NCBI GenBank assembly: GCA_017979445.1 | Contig: CM030711.1 | Coordinates: 13,165,092 to 13,229,091 of the forward strand | DNA from: Akebia trifoliata | Lineage: Eukaryota; Streptophyta; Magnoliopsida; Ranunculales; Lardizabalaceae | DNA: 64,000 nucleotides | Reading direction: 5' to 3' | In this document: piece by piece, positions 42,741-53,115 of the stretch | Numbering within the stretch: position 1 is the first letter of the stretch | Layout: every line of letters starts with the position of its first letter | The notes under the pieces: generated by a model | The model's input: the letters and a program-made list of their open reading frames with translations, nothing else | What the model was told of the DNA's origin: nothing | Databases searched by the model: none | Program-made: the position numbers and the translations under genes

Positions 42741-43650
42741 TCGATCACCAAATGAATAAAAAAGAAGAGTGCTGATAGTATAACACCCATTTGGAGGAAT
42801 GCCCTTTGTCTATCTCTTGCCCATTGTGAAGAAAGAAAGGAAACTTTCTAACCTGATCACTTTGTGTTAATCAAAAATATGATCCGATGAAATGGGGTTA
42901 TAGAAGATAAAATTATATAAACTTAAAAAAAAAAAAATGATTATTTTTCACCGTTGTAATTTACTTTTAAATTTTGGTGCTCGATGGCCATCCATTTTCA
43001 ACACTTGGATCAAGCTCGTAAGATAAATTTTTTTTTTTTTCAATATGAATATTTTCATGAAATTTGGAAGGGTGTATAGTTGGATTGTCAATGTGATAAT
43101 CAATGTGGGCCCAACAACCCTTTCTAAAATTTGAAATGTTAAAAAATAAATCTGTGGGTAGAGGACGTGTGGGCAAGAGAGAGAAGCTTTCTCTCTCCAT
43201 TGATGATATTATTCTTACCACATGTCAAACGTCTGTTGGGCTGTGAGAAAACATGTAGTGGGAGCGTCGGAGCGAATCCTTTGTACTAAGCTTTCTCTGC
43301 AGTACCCTGTAGTGATATTAGACGATTAAAGGACCACTATGTCACATAATCACAAAATCTGTTTTGTTAAGAAACTGGAGGTCATGGACAATTCATCTCC
43401 AAAGCCATCATTAGATTCAAAGAATTCTATTTTTGTCAAAAAAACAAAAAAAAAAAATTCAAATCGGATCTACACCACTATCCCTGCAAGGTTGAGTTGT
43501 TTGATTTTTTTTTTAAGATTTCAATCTCTACTAATTATAAGGCCTACAGGGAACCATAGGGAAGACGCACTACAGAGGATCTGCTGACGAAAAGGGCGTT
43601 CAATCCCAAAGAGCATGCTACTAGACTAAGCTAGTAAATGATCCTAACGC
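42741..43650. other. intergenic, nothing recognised
   Basis: AT-rich with A and T runs; no coding or transposon signature identified. Confidence 0.5.
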
Positions 43651-43780
43651 AATAAGAGGTATGCAATATTGATTTCAAAGATTTATTAAAGAATCAGTTA
43701 CATCAAACCTTCTACACGTATTAACACGTTTGATTAAAACTTCAAACCCACCTTCCACCCAAAAAAAAAAAAAAAGACCA

Positions 43781-43850
<70 letters not shown>

Positions 43851-43974
43851 GTAACATCATCCACATATTAACAACTACTACTTGTAAATTAAAAGAAAAA
43901 TACAGTAATGGAAACTCAACTACATTTGTTAGTCGATCACCCAAATGTCTGTGCTTAAAAAAGAAACCCATCAA
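43651..43974 (-). repeat. 3' flank of exonuclease pseudogene with 70-bp (CT)n
   Basis: Same layout as the flank of gene copy 1. The pyrimidine tract at about 43780-43844 is much longer than in copy 1. Confidence 0.6.
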
Positions 43975-44190
43975 TCAAAGCTCAGCTTCTTCCCAATTTC
44001 GTCGAAAAAAACTCCACAAAATCAAGAAAACCAGAGGACCCCAGATACCATATTTGATTCTGGGTTCCCATATCCTCAAACGATTGCCAATCTCAAACGA
44101 CACATATGCGTCAACACTAGCGTATATAATCTGGTCAAGGCTAAGCCAATAAGCATCCCATTGGCTCCATTCGATCAATGGAATCGTCCA

Positions 44191-44430
44191 TGTAGAATGC
44201 TCACAGACTGAATTCTCTTTGGGAAAAGGCTCAATGTTTATTAGATAACTAACATGCCTTTAAATAGGCTTTTTGCAGTCTCAACAGAACGAGATTTCAG
44301 CCTACAGATACAGTCAAAATAACAAACAGATCCTATAAGATAGGAGTTATTAACTCAACTAACTACTCTAGTCAAGATGAAGTCCTAGTATTACGCATCT
44401 ACCTGCAGAGTAGATCAAATTATTCCAACA
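44191..44430 (-). repeat. 3' LTR of the copia element
   Basis: On the minus strand TGTTGGAATAATTTG ... GCATTCTACA. Identical by eye to 48475-48714. CTATTTAAAGGC in the middle may serve as TATA element. Confidence 0.93.
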
Positions 44431-44446
44431 AAATCCTCCCCTAAAC
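44431..44446 (-). other. polypurine tract of the copia element
   Basis: Minus strand GTTTAGGGGAGGATTT, directly next to the 3' LTR. Confidence 0.8.
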
Positions 44447-44454
44447 TGGAAATG

Positions 44455-47400
44455 CTATGCAGCTTCCAGTTTACTCACTACATGAACACCAAGAAGTTTA
44501 CGAAGCTTTTCAAAGGCATCAAGCTTCAGTGGCTTCGTCATTATGTCCGCAACTTGATCATCAGTTCCACAATAGACTAACTTCACAGCTCCTTCATTTG
44601 TGAGATCACGTAAAAAATGATATCTCACGTCGATGTGCTTGGTTCTCTTGTGCAAGACTGGATTTTTCGAAAGCTTAATGGTAGAGCTATTATCACAGAA
44701 AATTGTAACACATTGACATCGAGAGCAGCTGATTTCATTAAGGATCCCTTTCATCCAAATGCATTGGCAAGCACATGCTGCTGCAGCAACATACTCAGCT
44801 TCTGTTGTGGATAGCGTCACAATATCTTGCTTCCGCGAACTCCAGCAGACCGCGGCTTCACTTAGTAGAAAGACATATCCAGAAGTGCTCTTTCTATCAC
44901 CCAAATCACCGGCGTAGTCACTGTCCGTAAACCCTTTCAAATCGCTGCTAGCTCCTGTCTTATAAAACAAACCCATTTCGAGAGTCCCCTTTAAGTATCT
45001 TAGTGCTCGCTTCGCAGCGTACATGTGTTCTTCCTTGGGTTCAGCCATGAATCTGCTAAGAAGACAAACAACATACATCATATCCGGCCTAGTTGCCGTT
45101 AGGTACAATAGACTACCAATCAACTGCTTGTACAAAGCACCATCAACGTCTGCTCCTCCCTCCTTAGTCAGCTTCGTACCAGGAACGATCGGGTTCTTCA
45201 CAGGATTGCAGTCCCACATACTGAACCTCTCCAAAATTTCTTTAGCATACTTCTTTTGGCACAACTGAATTCCCTCGGAGCTCTGAATAACCTCCACACC
45301 TAAGAAGTATCTCATTTTGCCCAAGTCAGTCATTTCAAATTCGAGTTTCATGGAGGTTTTGAACTTCTCACACATGGTTGCATTATTGCCCGTGAATATC
45401 AAATCATCCACATACAGGCTTACAACCAAAAAATGTCCTCCTTCAGTTTTAATGAAGAGTGTGTGATCATGGCTGCTCTTTTGAAACCCTTCTCTTATGA
45501 AATACCCCTCAATCCGACTAAACCAAGCTCTAGGAGCTTGTTTCAGACCGTATAAAGCCTTCTTGAGTTTGTATGCCTTTTTCTCCTCCCCTACTCGGAC
45601 AAACCCTTCTGGCTGCGCAACATAAACCTCTTCCTTCAGTTCTCCATACAAAAATGCACTTTTAACATCAAGCTGAAACACTGACCATCCTTTCTGTGCG
45701 GCAGTGGCTAGCAAGATCCTTATTGTATCCCATCTAGCAACCGGGGCAAACACTTCTGTGTAGTCAATACCTTGCTGCTGTGCGTAGCCCTTGACTACCA
45801 ACCTGGCTTTGTACTTGTCAACTTCACCATTTTCGTTTAACTTTGTCTTGAAAACCCACTTCACACCAATTGGTTTTCCTCCCAAAGGAAGATCCACGAG
45901 TTCCCAAGTTTCATTTTTCTCGATGGCTTGAATTTCTAACTCCATTGCAGTTCGCCACCTTTCTTCCCTTACAGCCTCTCTATAACAGGTAGGATCATCA
46001 TGAGATATATACAACACCATGTTGTGCATCTCTTCTTCCTCTAGCAGCCCGTCTCCGCTCACATAGTCATGTAACCAAGTTGGTGCTCTCCTGGTTCTAC
46101 TTGTTGGTGCAATCTGTACTTCTTCTTCCTCTTCATGAACCACTTCAGCCTCTCCATCTACATCTTCATGAACCACCGCAGCCTCTCCTTCTTCCTCATC
46201 ATCATTGCTATCATCAGAACCCCAATCAAGAATGTCCCCACCGATATCTTCCGAACTTCCTTCCCAGTCCCACTTCGCTTCTTCTTCGAAAATCACATCA
46301 CGACTAATGATTACCCTTTTTGTCAAAGGATCATATAGTCTGTAGGCTTTTGATTCATCACTCACCCCAAGAAGTATACACACGTGGCTCTTGTCATCCA
46401 ACTTCAATCTTCTCTGGTCTGGAATGTGCACATGTCCGAGACATCCGAACACTCGAAAATGTTCCACACTTGGTTTGATGCCGCTCCAACTCTCCTCAGG
46501 AACCACATCCTTTACTGCTGTTGTAGGACTTCTGTTCAAGATGTAGGCTGTCCACCTTGCTGCCTCGGGCCAAAAAATTCTTGGCATCTCCTTCTCTGTC
46601 AACAAACATCTGACCATGTTCATAATTGTACGATTTCGACGTTCTGCTACGCCGTTTTGTTGCGGGGTGTAAGAGGTTGTCAACTGCCTTCTGATTCCAT
46701 GAGCCTCACAAAAAGTGATGAATTCTTGTGAGTTGAACTCGCCTCCCCTGTCTGTTCTTATACGACAAATAGACTTACCGATCTCTTTCTCCACTAGGCA
46801 TTTAAAGAGTTTAAACATGGCAAAGGTCTCATGTTTCGCAGTTAAGAAGTAGATCCAAATTTTTCTACTAAAGTCATCAACAAACACCAAAAGGTACCTC
46901 TTTCCGCTGTTTGAGACTGGAGTGATAGGCCCACATAGATCAGCATGAACCAGCTGCAACTTTTCTGATGCCCTCCATTGGCTTTTCTTTGGCATTGCTT
47001 CACGGTGTTGCTTCCCTATGTTGCACACAGTACACACGTCATATGTTGCTTTGAATTTTGGCAGTCCTTTCACTAATTGCTTGTTTTGCAAAGTGAAAAG
47101 GCTTCTGTTATTCAGATGGCCATATCTCCGGTGCCACAAACCAGTATCAACTTCTTCTACTTGCAGACATTCCAAAGCACAGGTTTTATGGAAAGCAAGC
47201 ATCACAAACATTCGGTTTACCGTCATCTGTCTGTGCACAATGAGCCCCCTCCGAGAATGATAGATTTTGCAAGCCCCTTTACTGAACATAATCTCCAGCC
47301 CCTTTTCTTGCAATTGGCCTATGCTTAAAAGATTGTTGGTAAGCTCAGGAATGAAAAAAACATTTGTTATGACCTGAGCTATCCCTTCAACCTCAAGCCG

Positions 47401-48432
47401 TATGTTGCCTCTCCCCATCACAGACATCTGTGATCCATTTCCCAGCTTCACAGTTTGCTTGAAACCTCCATCAAAGGTCTCAAACCATTCTCTTTTTCCA
47501 GTCATATGATTGGAACATCCAGAATCGAGGAACCAAATCCCTTCTCTGGCATCACCATCGAGTTCTGTATGAGCCATTAGAAGAAGCTCTCCTTTTTCAT
47601 CTATCTCCACATAGTTTGCTGTTTTTTCCCAACTAGGACATTCATATTGATAATGTCCTAGTTTGTGACATCTAAAACACTCAATGGTGGCTCTGTTAGA
47701 GAATCTTCCTCGGCCTCTGCCCCTTGCAGCTTCACCTCCTCGCTGAGACCCTCTTCCTCTTCCAACTCCATTGCTCCTGTCATATTCGACCTTCAAAGCT
47801 TGCTCATCTCCTCCCCTTCTTTTAAATTTCTGCTCATGAACAAGGAGAGAACTTTGCAATTCATCGACAGATAGCTTGTCAATGTCCTTCGACTCCTCAA
47901 TTGAGCAAACAATATAATTAAAGTTCTCCGTGAGAGTTCGGAGAACTTTTTCAACAATCTTCACGTCCTGCATATCATCTCCACAATTCCGCATATCATT
48001 GGCTACCAACATTACTCTAGCAAAATATTCCGTCACAGACTCTCCCACCCTCATCTCCAATACCTCGAAATTTCTCCGAAGTGTTTGAAGTTGCGCTCGT
48101 TGCACCCTAGCACTCCCTTGATATTTGATCTTCATTGAGTCCCACAATTGCTTCGCAGTCTCCTTCTGCGAAATGGTCTTCAGGATGGACTTTCCAATGG
48201 ATTGGAAAAGATAATTCTTCGCCTTCAGATCATTAAGCCTTGCCTCATCCAGGGATTTTCTTTGTGCAGGGGACAACCCAGTTTCCACATCTGGCTCTTT
48301 GTACCCTGCTTGCACGACACTCCAGTACTCTCTTGACCTTAACAAGTTCTCCATGACCAAACTCCAGTGGTCATAGTCACCATCAAATTTGGGAATACTC
48401 GGCTGCAAAAAATTGCTTGACTCCGCTGCCAT
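44455..48432 (-). CDS. copia gag-pol polyprotein, intact
   Basis: An ORF of 1325 residues from the first ATG (48432); an in-frame TTG seven codons upstream is not needed. In order: gag with the PKFDGDYDHW start; CCHC knuckle CFRCHKLGHYQYEC (252-265); aspartic protease LDSGCSNH (DSG at 303-305); integrase HHCC (H434, H439, C467, C470) and D498/D561/E597; an acidic linker near 735-775; reverse transcriptase from WELVDLP to the YVDD site (1007-1010); RNase H with FTDSDYAGD (D1170), STTEAEY (E1211) and D1247; end of pol at DIMTKPL. The order integrase before RT is diagnostic for Ty1/copia. No stop or frameshift is seen and every catalytic residue checked is present, so the polyprotein should be functional if transcribed. 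Confidence 0.95.
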   Translation of the reverse strand: MAAESSNFLQPSIPKFDGDYDHWSLVMENLLRSREYWSVVQAGYKEPDVETGLSPAQRKSLDEARLNDLKAKNYLFQSIGKSILKTISQKETAKQLWDSMKIKYQGSARVQRAQLQTLRRNFEVLEMRVGESVTEYFARVMLVANDMRNCGDDMQDVKIVEKVLRTLTENFNYIVCSIEESKDIDKLSVDELQSSLLVHEQKFKRRGGDEQALKVEYDRSNGVGRGRGSQRGGEAARGRGRGRFSNRATIECFRCHKLGHYQYECPSWEKTANYVEIDEKGELLLMAHTELDGDAREGIWFLDSGCSNHMTGKREWFETFDGGFKQTVKLGNGSQMSVMGRGNIRLEVEGIAQVITNVFFIPELTNNLLSIGQLQEKGLEIMFSKGACKIYHSRRGLIVHRQMTVNRMFVMLAFHKTCALECLQVEEVDTGLWHRRYGHLNNRSLFTLQNKQLVKGLPKFKATYDVCTVCNIGKQHREAMPKKSQWRASEKLQLVHADLCGPITPVSNSGKRYLLVFVDDFSRKIWIYFLTAKHETFAMFKLFKCLVEKEIGKSICRIRTDRGGEFNSQEFITFCEAHGIRRQLTTSYTPQQNGVAERRNRTIMNMVRCLLTEKEMPRIFWPEAARWTAYILNRSPTTAVKDVVPEESWSGIKPSVEHFRVFGCLGHVHIPDQRRLKLDDKSHVCILLGVSDESKAYRLYDPLTKRVIISRDVIFEEEAKWDWEGSSEDIGGDILDWGSDDSNDDEEEGEAAVVHEDVDGEAEVVHEEEEEVQIAPTSRTRRAPTWLHDYVSGDGLLEEEEMHNMVLYISHDDPTCYREAVREERWRTAMELEIQAIEKNETWELVDLPLGGKPIGVKWVFKTKLNENGEVDKYKARLVVKGYAQQQGIDYTEVFAPVARWDTIRILLATAAQKGWSVFQLDVKSAFLYGELKEEVYVAQPEGFVRVGEEKKAYKLKKALYGLKQAPRAWFSRIEGYFIREGFQKSSHDHTLFIKTEGGHFLVVSLYVDDLIFTGNNATMCEKFKTSMKLEFEMTDLGKMRYFLGVEVIQSSEGIQLCQKKYAKEILERFSMWDCNPVKNPIVPGTKLTKEGGADVDGALYKQLIGSLLYLTATRPDMMYVVCLLSRFMAEPKEEHMYAAKRALRYLKGTLEMGLFYKTGASSDLKGFTDSDYAGDLGDRKSTSGYVFLLSEAAVCWSSRKQDIVTLSTTEAEYVAAAACACQCIWMKGILNEISCSRCQCVTIFCDNSSTIKLSKNPVLHKRTKHIDVRYHFLRDLTNEGAVKLVYCGTDDQVADIMTKPLKLDAFEKLRKLLGVHVVSKLEAA

Positions 48433-48458
48433 CTCACACTCAATCAGGCCCAATGGAT

Positions 48459-48471
48459 GGCTCTGATACCA
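48459..48471 (-). other. primer binding site (initiator Met tRNA)
   Basis: Minus strand TGGTATCAGAGCC, three bases inside the 5' LTR, complementary to the 3' end of plant initiator-methionine tRNA. Confidence 0.92.
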
Positions 48472-48474
48472 CTC

Positions 48475-48714
48475 TGTAGAATGCTCACAGACTGAATTCT
48501 CTTTGGGAAAAGGCTCAATGTTTATTAGATAACTAACATGCCTTTAAATAGGCTTTTTGCAGTCTCAACAGAACGAGATTTCAGCCTACAGATACAGTCA
48601 AAATAACAAACAGATCCTATAAGATAGGAGTTATTAACTCAACTAACTACTCTAGTCAAGATGAAGTCCTAGTATTACGCATCTACCTGCAGAGTAGATC
48701 AAATTATTCCAACA
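48475..48714 (-). repeat. 5' LTR of the copia element
   Basis: 240 bp, TG...CA, identical by eye to the other LTR. Confidence 0.93.
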
Positions 48715-49262
48715 GTCCACACCCATGGGTAATAACCCAAAAATTCACTCGACAACACCTCCAAAGAAGCCCGAATCATCTGCATTTCGCCCCTGTTTAG
48801 TGCCACATAGTATCCAAGATTCAGAATTGGCGACGAAACCCGTAATGAATGTCTAGTGTTCAAGAGAAAATATGGATCCCAATGGTTCAAGATTCCAACG
48901 AAGGTGATTCTGGCATCGGCTAGGAATCTTCGAAGGACATTGGGGACAGACTCAGCATGGTTGAGTTGGAAAATGAGGCAATGTTGGCCCACGCAGAGTT
49001 GCAGAGTGTTTGCAACTGTAACGAATCCATGTCCGTGGATGATGGTTGGAGGACGGCATTGCCATTGAACACCGAGTCCAACAAGGAGTTGGTTGTCATG
49101 GAGTTGATGGAGACTACATATATTGTAAATCCAATTCCTGGCGATGGAGGGGTTGGAGGTGACAATGGTGCGTATTTGAGTGCCAAAGAAATGGATTGTT
49201 AAGATTCTGCAATTGGTGTGGTGTTGGTATTCTGTTACGAAAATGTGAAGAAAGGGATCCAT

Positions 49263-49534
49263 TAGTCTTCTTTGAATCCTCTCTCTCTCCCTCTCTCTCA
49301 CAGCTGTTACGAGGAGTGGAGACTGTCTTCTTGCAGTTTATACGGTTTTGGTTTGTTTTCTAGTTCCCAAGGAAAATTTTAACAAACCCTTGAGTTTTCC
49401 GTAAATATTAGAGATAGGTTGCTTTTAGGGGGCCCCACGAATTGATAAGAACGTCCACCTCGTTTCAATATGTATATATTTTTTTTAAAGATAATTGCTG
49501 TCAGATTAGAGCACCCTAACTCTTCTCTCTTCAC
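49263..49534 (-). promoter_or_regulatory. upstream region of exonuclease gene copy 2
   Basis: Short CT tracts and the ACAGCTGTTACGAGGAGTGG block match the upstream region of copy 1 (AAGCTGTTACGAGTAGTGGA near 3651), then diverge at about 49380. An older copia element begins about 270 bp from the ATG, so distal promoter sequence has been displaced. Confidence 0.45.
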
Positions 49535-49942
49535 TGTTGTGCAAAAAGGCTTGCGAAAACTCTTACTCACAATATTGATGATTACTTTAAATTATATGAA
49601 CAAATAACAAATATGCAGAGAAAAAAAAAATTCAATCATAAAAAAGAGAAACAGATTTACATGATTCGGCGATAGCCTACTCCACGGGCAGCAAAGATCA
49701 ATCCTCTCTATTTCTTTTGTTCACTTCCTTCAAAGAACTACCTACATCTCTTATTTCTAAAAATAAAAAAAAAAAAACATAGTATTTTTCTTTTTTTTTT
49801 TCTCTCTACATATTGATAGAGACATAACTAAAAAATACGTGTAAAAACAGATCCTAAAAAATAGGATCTCAAAAAACTAAATCCCACTGCAAAGGGATTG
49901 TGCAAATCCACGTCTTCAGCAAATCCAGCCAACGACCCAACA
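49535..49942 (-). repeat. putative 3' LTR of the older copia element
   Basis: The start is well supported: TGTTGGGTCG directly follows the polypurine tract. The end at 49535 (minus strand ...GCACAACA) is chosen because it gives a TG...CA element with matching tips; without the 5' LTR it cannot be verified. Confidence 0.5.
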
Positions 49943-49956
49943 AATCTCCACCTTGG
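49943..49956 (-). other. polypurine tract of the older copia element
   Basis: Minus strand CCAAGGTGGAGATT directly before the LTR start. Confidence 0.7.
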
Positions 49957-50073
49957 CGAGATTTGCAGGCCACATGCTCTCCAAATGCAAATAGACCCCA
50001 TGCCATTCAAAACAACATGAATAAATCATGTTGCCTCCAAGTGCACCCGTAGGCGTCACGCACCCGAAAGTGC

Positions 50074-53000
50074 TTAAGCATGCAAAATGTTGATCAAGTC
50101 CAAACAATGTTGGAACTTGACCCCAGTTACAACCTTAGTCAGCATATCTGCAGGATTATCTGCGGTTCCAATCTTCTGAAGGAGAATGTCACCCTCATCC
50201 ACAATTTCTCGTACAAAATGGAAACGGACGTCGATATGCTTAGTTCGAGTATGATGAACCTGGTTCTTTGCTAAGTGAATTGCACTTTAACTGTCGCAGT
50301 AGACAACAACATGCTTCTGAATAATACCCAAGTCCTCAATCAACCCACGTAGCCAAATAGCCTCCTTAATAGCCTCTGTTACCGCCATATACTCTGCCTC
50401 AATAGTTGACAATGCAACGGTCGACTGTAATGTCGATCTCCAACTAACCGGTCCCCCAGCAAGTGTAAAAACATATCCTGTAGTAGATCGGCGTTTATCC
50501 AAATCACCGGCATAATCCGAATCCACATATCCAACCGCATGCTGACCAAATCTATCATTCTTCTCAAACATCAAACCAGTATCCACAGTACCCAGGATGT
50601 ACCGTAAGATCTATTTCGCTGCCTGCCAATGCCCTTTTCTAGGATCATGCATGTACCTGCTCACCATACTGACAACCTGTGAAATGTCAAGTCTTGTACA
50701 TACCATGGCATACATTAAGCTACCAACCACGCTCGCATATGGAACTTGATTCATATAGTCACGTTCTGCATCTGTATAAGGAGACATCAAAGCACTAAGC
50801 TTGAAGTGAGGAGCTAAGGGTGTACTTACGGGTTTTGTGTTTTCATCCATATCAAAACGCTGTAGCACTTTCTTCAAATATTGTTTCTGTGATAACCAAA
50901 CTCTACCCTTCACCCTGTCTCTTTTAATTTCTATGCCAAGTATTTTCTTCGCTTCCCCAAGATCCTTCATTTCGAACTCATTTCTCAACTGAGTCTTCAA
51001 CTTGTCTATCTCCACCTTACTTTTAGATGCAATAAGCATGTCATCTACATATAAAAGCAAATATATAAAGGATCCATCACATAGCTTATGAAAATAAACG
51101 CAATGATCAAAATGGCTTCTTGTGTACTTCTGCTCTATCATAAATCGATCAAATCGCTTGTACCACTGTCTTGGAGACTGTTTCAAACCATAAAACGACT
51201 TTCTCAGTTTGCAAAACTAATTCTCTTTTCCAACAACCTTAAACCCATCTAGCTGTAACATGTATATCTCCTCTTCCAAATCACCGTGTAAGAAAGCAGT
51301 TTTGACATCGAGTTGTGCTAACTCAATATCAAATTGTGCAACCAAAGCTAGCAAAATGCGAATTGAAGAGTGCTTAACAACTGGAGAAAATACCTCATTG
51401 TAATCTATTCCTTCCTTTTGTGCGTAGCCTTTAGCTACCAACCTAGCCTTGAATCTCACATTGTCCATCCCTGGAGAACCTTCCTTCTTGGTATATACTC
51501 ACTTGCAACCAATTACTTTCTTTTCCTTTTTCGATTTTACCAACTCCCAAGTCTGATTCTTGTAAAGAGACTGCATCTCCTCATCCATTACCTTCTTCCA
51601 TTCTAAGCTTTCTGAATTTCTCATAGCTTTTTTGTAAGTAGTCGGAATATCATCATCAATAATTGGAAGTGCATATGCTACCATGTCAGTAAACCGTGCA
51701 GGTTTTCGACTCTCTCTCCTTGGTCTACTGGCTGCAATAGAGTCTGGCTGCAGTGGAGAATCCACAATTGGGGTTTCAACCTCGTTTGTACCAGAGTCCT
51801 CACCATCTAAATCCCCTGGGAGAATATCATCTGTTTCAACAGATTTCACTGAGATCATTGGAGCCTCAAACTCCACCTTCTGTGAAGCACCTTTGGTTGT
51901 GTTATCTTCCTGAGAGCCCTTTTGTGTGTTTTGTCTAAACATAACAGACTCATTAAAAGATACATCCCTGCTAAGTATAACCTTCTTCAATTCGGGACAC
52001 CAAAACCTATACCCTTTCACACCTGTGCTAAAGCCCAAGAATAAAGCTTTCTTGGCTTAGGATCCAATTTACTTTCTTTGACATGAAAATAGGCAGGACA
52101 ACCAAATATATGCAAAGAATCATAATTTGTAGCAAGAGTTCCAGACCATACCTCTATGGGAGTTTTCCCCTCATTCGCAGCTGCAGGCAACCTATTTATG
52201 AGATGGCATGCATATGTCACTGCCTCAGCCCAAAATACTTTGTCCAACCCAGCATTGGACAACATACACCATACCTTCTCCAGTAAAGTACGATTCATGC
52301 GTTCTGCCACCCCATTCTGTTGCGGCGTCTCTCTTACTGTGAAATGTCTAATTATCCCCTCATCTTGACATACTTGCAAAAATGGATCTGACTTATACTC
52401 ACCACCATTGTCTGACCTGAGCCTTTTGATCTTTCTGCCAGTTTGAGTCTCAATCATTTTCTTCCACTTTAGGAATACATCAAGGACTTCATTTTTATAG
52501 TGCAAAGTGTACACCCAAACTCGCCTTGAGAAGTCATCAACAAAAGTGACAAACCAATGCTTACCTCCCAAAGATGCAACTTTGGTAGGTCCCCATACAT
52601 CTGTATGAACATAATCAAAAGTTCCTTGAGTACGATGAACAGCGGTACCAAACTTGATTCTAGTCTGCTTGCCCAGAATGCAATGTTCACAAAATCCAAC
52701 TTTACAGGTCTTGATACCTTTTAACAGGCCTTGCTTCACTAATCGTTGCATAGCCTTCTCCCCTGCATGCCCTAAGCGCATGTGCCACAATCTAATATTA
52801 TCAGAAACAACTTTGTCTATTCTTTCAATAACTGTTGCTACTCCACCTATAACTGTACTTCCCTGTAAGAAATACAAGTTACTTTGACGAGTACCTTTCA
52901 TTACTACAAGTGCACTCAAAACAACCTTTAGAGTTCCACCTTCTATAATAATCTTAAGACCCTTTGATTCTAAAGCACCCAAAGAGATGAGATTTTTTCT

Positions 53001-53115
53001 CAAGTCTGGTACATACCGAACATCTGTCAACATTCTAACTGTTCCATCATGCAACTTCAAACGGATTTTACCTATTCCTTTCGTTTTACAAGCATTATCA
53101 TTACCCATAAAAACT
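50074..53115 (-). pseudogene. copia pol, disrupted and 5'-truncated
   Basis: Begins inside the protease region (GNDNACKTKGIGKIRL), then the pre-integrase zinc site (LWHMRLGH ... CEHCILGK), integrase (HTDVWGP, RSDNGGEY, QQNGVAERMNRT), RT ([28 protein letters not shown]) and RNase H (DSDYAGDLDKRRST; STIEAEY), ending at a TAA at 50074-50076. Damage: a frameshift near 52040-52060, then in one frame stops at about 51496 (TGA for Trp), 51214 (TAG), 50608 (TAG for Trp) and 50284 (TAA for Gln). The apparent start at 53201 lies in the E2 LTR: its first 29 codons are LTR sequence, not copia. Confidence 0.88.

Larger units (their letters stand above)
44191..48714 (-). mobile_element. intact Ty1/copia LTR retrotransposon
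   Basis: A 4,524-bp element: two 240-bp LTRs that I find identical by eye, PBS, a single long gag-pol ORF, PPT and a perfect 5-bp TSD (GTCCA at 44186-44190 and 48715-48719). All enzymatic motifs are intact. It sits in an exon of the exonuclease-like gene in the same orientation as that gene. This is the only plausible autonomous element in the window and its insertion must be young. Confidence 0.95.
43975..49262 (-). pseudogene. Werner-like exonuclease-fold gene split by a copia element
   Basis: The N-terminal part reads from the ATG at 49262 to 48715 and the C-terminal part from 44190 to 43975; the copia element 44191-48714 lies between. The 5-bp duplication GTCCA is at both joints. Counting one TSD, the two parts sum to 759 bp with no stop, so the gene was open (252 residues) until the insertion. 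Like its paralogue at 2782-3507 it has VGLGVQ at 61-66 in place of motif I D-x-E, and it keeps the motif III YASVDAYVSFEIG and the hydrophobic C-terminus. It retains the residues after motif I (WQCRPPTIIHGHGF) that copy 1 lacks. Read-through into the LTR adds only a few residues after the break. Confidence 0.8.
49535..53115 (-). mobile_element. older Ty1/copia element, 3' part, interrupted by element E2
   Basis: 3' LTR, PPT and a damaged pol on the minus strand. Its upstream half (gag, protease, 5' LTR) is not in the window: at 53116 the sequence passes into the LTR of E2, which inserted in this element. The missing half should lie beyond the right edge of E2. Confidence 0.8.

Noticed and set aside
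44455..48453. TTG start of the copia polyprotein at 48453
   Set aside because: An ATG seven codons downstream in the same frame is the normal start; the extra codons lie directly behind the primer binding site.
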